Source: JBNKDD01 sp050288085
Lineage (GTDB): Bacteria > Chloroflexota > Anaerolineae > Aggregatilineales > UBA3940
Reading direction: 5' to 3'
DNA: 8,929 nt
NCBI GenBank assembly: GCA_050288085.1
Contig: JBNKDD010000234.1
Location: forward strand, 1-8,929
Shown here: positions 6,384 through 8,929 of the stretch, one piece after another
Layout: each line of letters opens with the position of its first letter
Numbering within the stretch: position 1 is the first letter of the stretch
Program-made: the position numbers and the translations under genes
The notes under the pieces: model-generated
Database searches by the model: none
What the model was told of the DNA's origin: nothing
Seen by the model: only the letters and a program-made list of their open reading frames with translations

Positions 6384-6827
6384 ATGCCTTATTGGCGGCT
6401 GTTTTATCATATTGTGTGGACGACCAGAGAGCGCCATCCGTGGATCACCGCCAATATTGAAGGGTTTGTCTACCGGGTGTTAACGGGTAAGTGCGAGGAA
6501 AAGGGCGGGCAGGTTTTTGCCATAAATGGCATGCCCGATCATGTCCATGTGGTACTATCCATCCCCCCCAGTATTTCCATTGCCAGCTTTGTGAAACATA
6601 TCAAAGGAGCGAGTTCTTACGCCATTTGCGCCGAGTTCGATATGTCATTTGCCTGGCAGCGGGGTTATGGAGTTTTCAGTGTCAGCGAACGAACATTAAA
6701 GCGGGCAATCGAGTATGTGGAACAGCAGAAGGAGCATCATAGAAACGGGACCACAATTGCCAGTCTGGAACGGATTGCAGAAGATGACAAAGGCATTAGT
6801 CGCGATTATTCGGAGAGAAACACATGA
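6384..6827 (+). CDS. IS200-like / REP-associated tyrosine transposase (Y1 HUH family)
   Basis: A 147-residue single-strand DNA transposase of the Y1/HUH type, which cuts at hairpin-marked sites and forms a 5'-phosphotyrosine link. The metal-binding HUH motif is His53-Val54-His55 in GMPDHVHVVLSIPP. The probable catalytic tyrosine is Tyr111 in RAIEYVEQQKEHH. W91QRGYGVFSV before it is a typical family segment. Length is normal (about 130-160), and no frameshift or stop interrupts it, so it may be active. GGAG (6375-6378) lies 5 bases before the ATG. The start follows an inverted two-hairpin module directly and the stop codon falls inside the next one. No tnpB partner is present. The solo gene flanked by REP-like hairpins favours a RAYT (domesticated or self-limited) over a classical IS605 element. 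It looks somewhat more AT-rich than its neighbours by eye, as expected for acquired DNA. Confidence 0.88.
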   Translation: MPYWRLFYHIVWTTRERHPWITANIEGFVYRVLTGKCEEKGGQVFAINGMPDHVHVVLSIPPSISIASFVKHIKGASSYAICAEFDMSFAWQRGYGVFSVSERTLKRAIEYVEQQKEHHRNGTTIASLERIAEDDKGISRDYSERNT

Positions 6828-6875
6828 GGATCAATCATTATACGGATCAACTTCGCTGACTCAATAAATTCGACC
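6823..6875 (-). repeat. Two-hairpin module, copy 3 (inverted, decayed)
   Basis: The outer parts match copy 2: CATGAGGATCAATC (6823-6836) and AATAAATTCGACC (6863-6875). The inner arms do not; ATCATTATAC replaces ATCCTCATGC, and CTCAAT replaces GTCGAAT, so both stems are mostly lost. The interval between the two matching ends is 3 bases longer than in copy 2. The transposase stop codon TGA (6825-6827) lies in its first bases, so the gene end has either grown into the repeat or been formed by it. Confidence 0.6.
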
Positions 6876-6896
6876 GAGAACATGTACCCGCATCAG

Positions 6897-6946
6897 GTCT
6901 GTTTTAACAGACGTATCATTTGTAGCCGGAGGATTGATCCTCCGGC
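6897..6946 (+). repeat. Two-hairpin module, copy 4 (forward)
   Basis: Hairpin 1 (6897-6912) pairs GTCTGTT with AACAGAC around a TT loop. The linker is GTATCATTTGTA. Hairpin 2 (6925-6946) has the same stem and TG loop as copy 1. With flanking bases it matches copy 1 at 49 of 52 positions. It ends 32 bases before the amylosucrase start, so it lies in that gene's 5' leader or promoter region. Confidence 0.85.
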
Positions 6947-6978
6947 GATCCATGAGAACAATCAGAAGGTCTCAACCT

Positions 6979-8895
6979 GTGAAAGAAGCACTTGCACCCA
7001 TCCGAAACCATCTCAAAAAGCACCTCGGTGATACTCCCGGAACCGCCGATTTCCTCCGCCGGTTTGACCGGTTTGGCCCGGATGCGGCGGTACTGCTGGC
7101 GACTCTATACGGTGATCGGGCGGATTACGTCGATCAGCTTGAGGCGATCTTCCTGGCCGCTGCCGATTATTTCATGGAGCGCCCAGAGCGTTGGAAGCAG
7201 ATCGACACGGATCGGGAAGCCAACCCAACCTGGTACCAGCATCACGAGATGATGGGTGGGGTGTGCTATGTGGATCAATTCGCCGGGACACTGGCCGGAA
7301 TCCGGGAAAAAATCCCCTATTTTAAAGAGTTGGGGCTAACCTACCTGCATCTGATGCCGCTCTATCAGAGGCCCCGCACCGGCCCCCACGATGGCGGGTA
7401 TGCTGTCCGCAGTTATCGGGAAGTGGCCGATGATCTGGGTACGATGGATGAACTGAAAACCCTGGCCGGGGAGTTGTGCGATCAGGGGATCAGCCTGGTG
7501 CTCGACCTGGTGTTCAATCACACCGCCGAGGATCACGATTGGGCACTCAAAGCGCGAGCGGGCGATCCAGAGTATCAGGACTTTTTCTTCATGTTCGATG
7601 ACCGGGAGATGCCCGATGCCTATGATCAAAATCTCCGCGAGATCTTCCCGGACGAACACTCCGGCTGTTTTACCTATTTCGACGATGTGAAAAAATGGGT
7701 ATGGACGACCTTCCACCACTACCAGTGGGATTTGAACTACCGCAATCCGGCAATGTTTCGGGCGATGTTAGGCGAGATGCTGTTCCTGGCGAACGTCGGG
7801 ACGAGCGTGCTGCGGCTCGATGCGGTGCCGTTCATCTGGAAACAGCTTGGCACTTCCTGCGAGAATCTCCCGCAGGCGCACACGATCATCCGCGCTTTTA
7901 ACACACTGGTACGGATCGCGGCCCCGGCGATGGTTTTTAAATCAGAGGCGATTGTCCATCCCGACAATGTCAAGAGCTACTTTGGCAGCGGCGAGTGGGC
8001 CGGGCGCGAGTGCGAGATTTCCTATAACCCGCTGCTGATGGTCGAGATGTGGGAGCCGCTGGCGACCCAACACACCCACCTGCTCAGCTACTCGATGAAG
8101 CACCGCTTTGCCATCCCGGACAACTGCGCCTGGGTCAATTATGTGCGCAGCCACGACGATATCGGTTGGGGGTTTGCCGATGAAGATGCCGAAGCGCTGT
8201 ACATTCACGGATTCGACCACCGCCAATACCTGAATCGGTTCTACACCAGGCAGGAGCCGAACAGCTTCTCGGTCGGGTATCCGTTCCAGTTCAATCCGAA
8301 GAACCTCGACATGCGGATTTCGGGGCGGGCGGCGTCGCTGGCGGGATTGGAGCGGGCGGTCAATGCCAACGATCCGCACCTGATCGACCTGGCGATCCGG
8401 CGGATATTGCTGATTCACAGCGTGATCCTCAGTATGGGTGGCATCCCGCTGATCTACCTGGGCGATGAGATCGGGATGTTGAACGACTACGAGTACAAAA
8501 ATAATCCGGACCGAGTTGACGATTCCCGCTGGACACATCGCGGGCCCTTCGATTGGGAACGGGCCGAACAGCGCCACGATCCGACCACCATCCCTGGCCG
8601 GATTTTCACCCCCCTCACCCGGCTGATCGGCATCCGCAAGCAGCAGCCCGCCTTCGGATCGGCGGCTCAAACCGAGGTGATCGACACCGGAAATATGCAC
8701 ATCTATGGCTATGTCAAGGCGGCGGGGGATGATCGGATCGTGTGCCTGACCAACTTCTCCGAGGAGGATCAGCACTTTGATTCGGGCTGCCTGCCGGATG
8801 GGGTATATCGTGATCTGGTGAAGGGTGAGGCGTCCCGCCTGGAGCAAACCTTCGGGTTGGGGCCGTATGCGTTCAGGTGGTTGGCGGTGGGATGA
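6979..8895 (+). CDS. ams: Amylosucrase (GH13 subfamily 4)
   Basis: A 638-residue cytoplasmic glucansucrase that transfers glucose from sucrose to an alpha-1,4-glucan, releasing fructose (EC 2.4.1.4). It follows the Neisseria polysaccharea enzyme (636 residues, recalled from memory) almost end to end: an N-terminal helical domain, then GGVCYVDQFAGTLAG, LTYLHLMPLYQ, DGGYAV with Asp138, LREIFPDEH with Arg220, and DDSRW with Arg517. Catalytic residues are Asp281 (LRLDAVPFIWK), Glu323 (FKSEAIVHP) and Asp393 (VRSHDDIGW). The B'-domain stretch after SHDD (DHRQYLNRFY, PFQFNP) that separates amylosucrases from other GH13 enzymes is present. No signal peptide is seen, so sucrose must be imported. I chose GTG 6979 because AGAAGG (6964-6969) precedes it by 9 bases. 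ATG 6952 is possible but has no site outside the upstream hairpin, and TTG 6934 lies inside that hairpin. Sucrose hydrolase is the main alternative. Confidence 0.93.
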   Translation: MKEALAPIRNHLKKHLGDTPGTADFLRRFDRFGPDAAVLLATLYGDRADYVDQLEAIFLAAADYFMERPERWKQIDTDREANPTWYQHHEMMGGVCYVDQFAGTLAGIREKIPYFKELGLTYLHLMPLYQRPRTGPHDGGYAVRSYREVADDLGTMDELKTLAGELCDQGISLVLDLVFNHTAEDHDWALKARAGDPEYQDFFFMFDDREMPDAYDQNLREIFPDEHSGCFTYFDDVKKWVWTTFHHYQWDLNYRNPAMFRAMLGEMLFLANVGTSVLRLDAVPFIWKQLGTSCENLPQAHTIIRAFNTLVRIAAPAMVFKSEAIVHPDNVKSYFGSGEWAGRECEISYNPLLMVEMWEPLATQHTHLLSYSMKHRFAIPDNCAWVNYVRSHDDIGWGFADEDAEALYIHGFDHRQYLNRFYTRQEPNSFSVGYPFQFNPKNLDMRISGRAASLAGLERAVNANDPHLIDLAIRRILLIHSVILSMGGIPLIYLGDEIGMLNDYEYKNNPDRVDDSRWTHRGPFDWERAEQRHDPTTIPGRIFTPLTRLIGIRKQQPAFGSAAQTEVIDTGNMHIYGYVKAAGDDRIVCLTNFSEEDQHFDSGCLPDGVYRDLVKGEASRLEQTFGLGPYAFRWLAVG

Positions 8896-8929
8896 TCTAA
8901 CAGATACAGATTGTTGTCGCTATTAGTTG

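Larger units (their letters stand above)
6232..6947. mobile_element. RAYT/IS200-like transposase gene with four two-hairpin modules
   Basis: The region between the reductase and amylosucrase genes is one structured unit. In order it holds module 1 (+ orientation), module 2 (inverted), the transposase gene, module 3 (inverted, decayed) and module 4 (+ orientation). The outer copies form a 52-bp direct repeat, 6232-6283 and 6896-6947, with three mismatches. The inner pair also shares direct-repeat stretches: CATGAGGATCAATC at 6324 and 6823, and AATAAATTCGACC at 6361 and 6863. No tnpB, inverted termini with target duplication, or DDE transposase is present. Exact element borders cannot be fixed from one locus. 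Confidence 0.7.

Noticed and set aside
6232..6947. CRISPR array
   Set aside because: The repeats are few, occur in both orientations, form hairpins throughout and have no regular spacers or cas genes.
6934..6978. TTG 6934 or ATG 6952 as the amylosucrase start
   Set aside because: TTG 6934 lies in the loop and right arm of a repeat hairpin. ATG 6952 has no ribosome-binding site apart from a paired GGAGG too far upstream. GTG 6979 has AGAAGG 9 bases before it. ATG 6952 is not fully excluded.
7942..8847. 301-codon open frame on the - strand
   Set aside because: It is a shadow of the amylosucrase gene, which matches its family along its whole length. The antisense product shows no recognisable domain.
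8896..8929. Downstream end of the window
   Set aside because: Only 34 bases follow amylosucrase; no hairpin, T-tract or gene start is visible.

Overview
The window looks like the chromosome of a free-living, sugar-scavenging bacterium. Coding GC is moderate to fairly high (judged by eye, not counted). An AglEFG-type alpha-glucoside ABC transporter with trehalose synthase, amylosucrase and short palindromic repeats fits Chloroflexota (Anaerolineae-like) best. That assignment is an inference of low certainty. All seven genes lie on the + strand.

Layout. Positions 2-595 hold the C-terminal part of a sugar-binding lipoprotein or periplasmic protein, cut by the window edge. A 337-base gap follows (596-932) with a strong 14-bp hairpin, a nested palindromic repeat and an operator-like dyad. 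Two translationally coupled permease genes (933-2054 and 2054-3154) come next. A 303-base gap (3155-3457) carries a terminator-like hairpin, a 24-bp imperfect hairpin, a sigma70-like promoter (TTGACT-17-TAATAT) and a structured leader of about 150 nt that leads into treS (3458-5095). A 28-bp perfect palindrome separates treS from an aldo/keto reductase gene (5180-6202). Then comes a small IS200-like/RAYT-like transposase gene (6384-6827) embedded in four copies of a two-hairpin module. An amylosucrase gene (6979-8895) starts 32 bases after the last module.

How the genes work together. The transporter should bring in alpha-glucosides such as sucrose, trehalose or maltose. No ATPase gene is present here, so an MsmX/UgpC-type ATPase must come from elsewhere. 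Inside the cell, TreS interconverts maltose and trehalose. Amylosucrase turns sucrose into an alpha-1,4-glucan plus fructose. The set therefore links uptake of disaccharides to storage glucan and compatible-solute metabolism. The role of the aldo/keto reductase is open.

The most striking non-coding signal is the module around the transposase. Three intact 50-nt copies have the form hairpin 1, 14-nt conserved linker, hairpin 2. One copy is inverted relative to the other two. Five stem positions differ between copies, each with a compensating change on the other arm, while the linker and loops are almost unchanged. A fourth copy is decayed and contains the transposase stop codon. This is the pattern of a REP/REPIN family with its HUH transposase.
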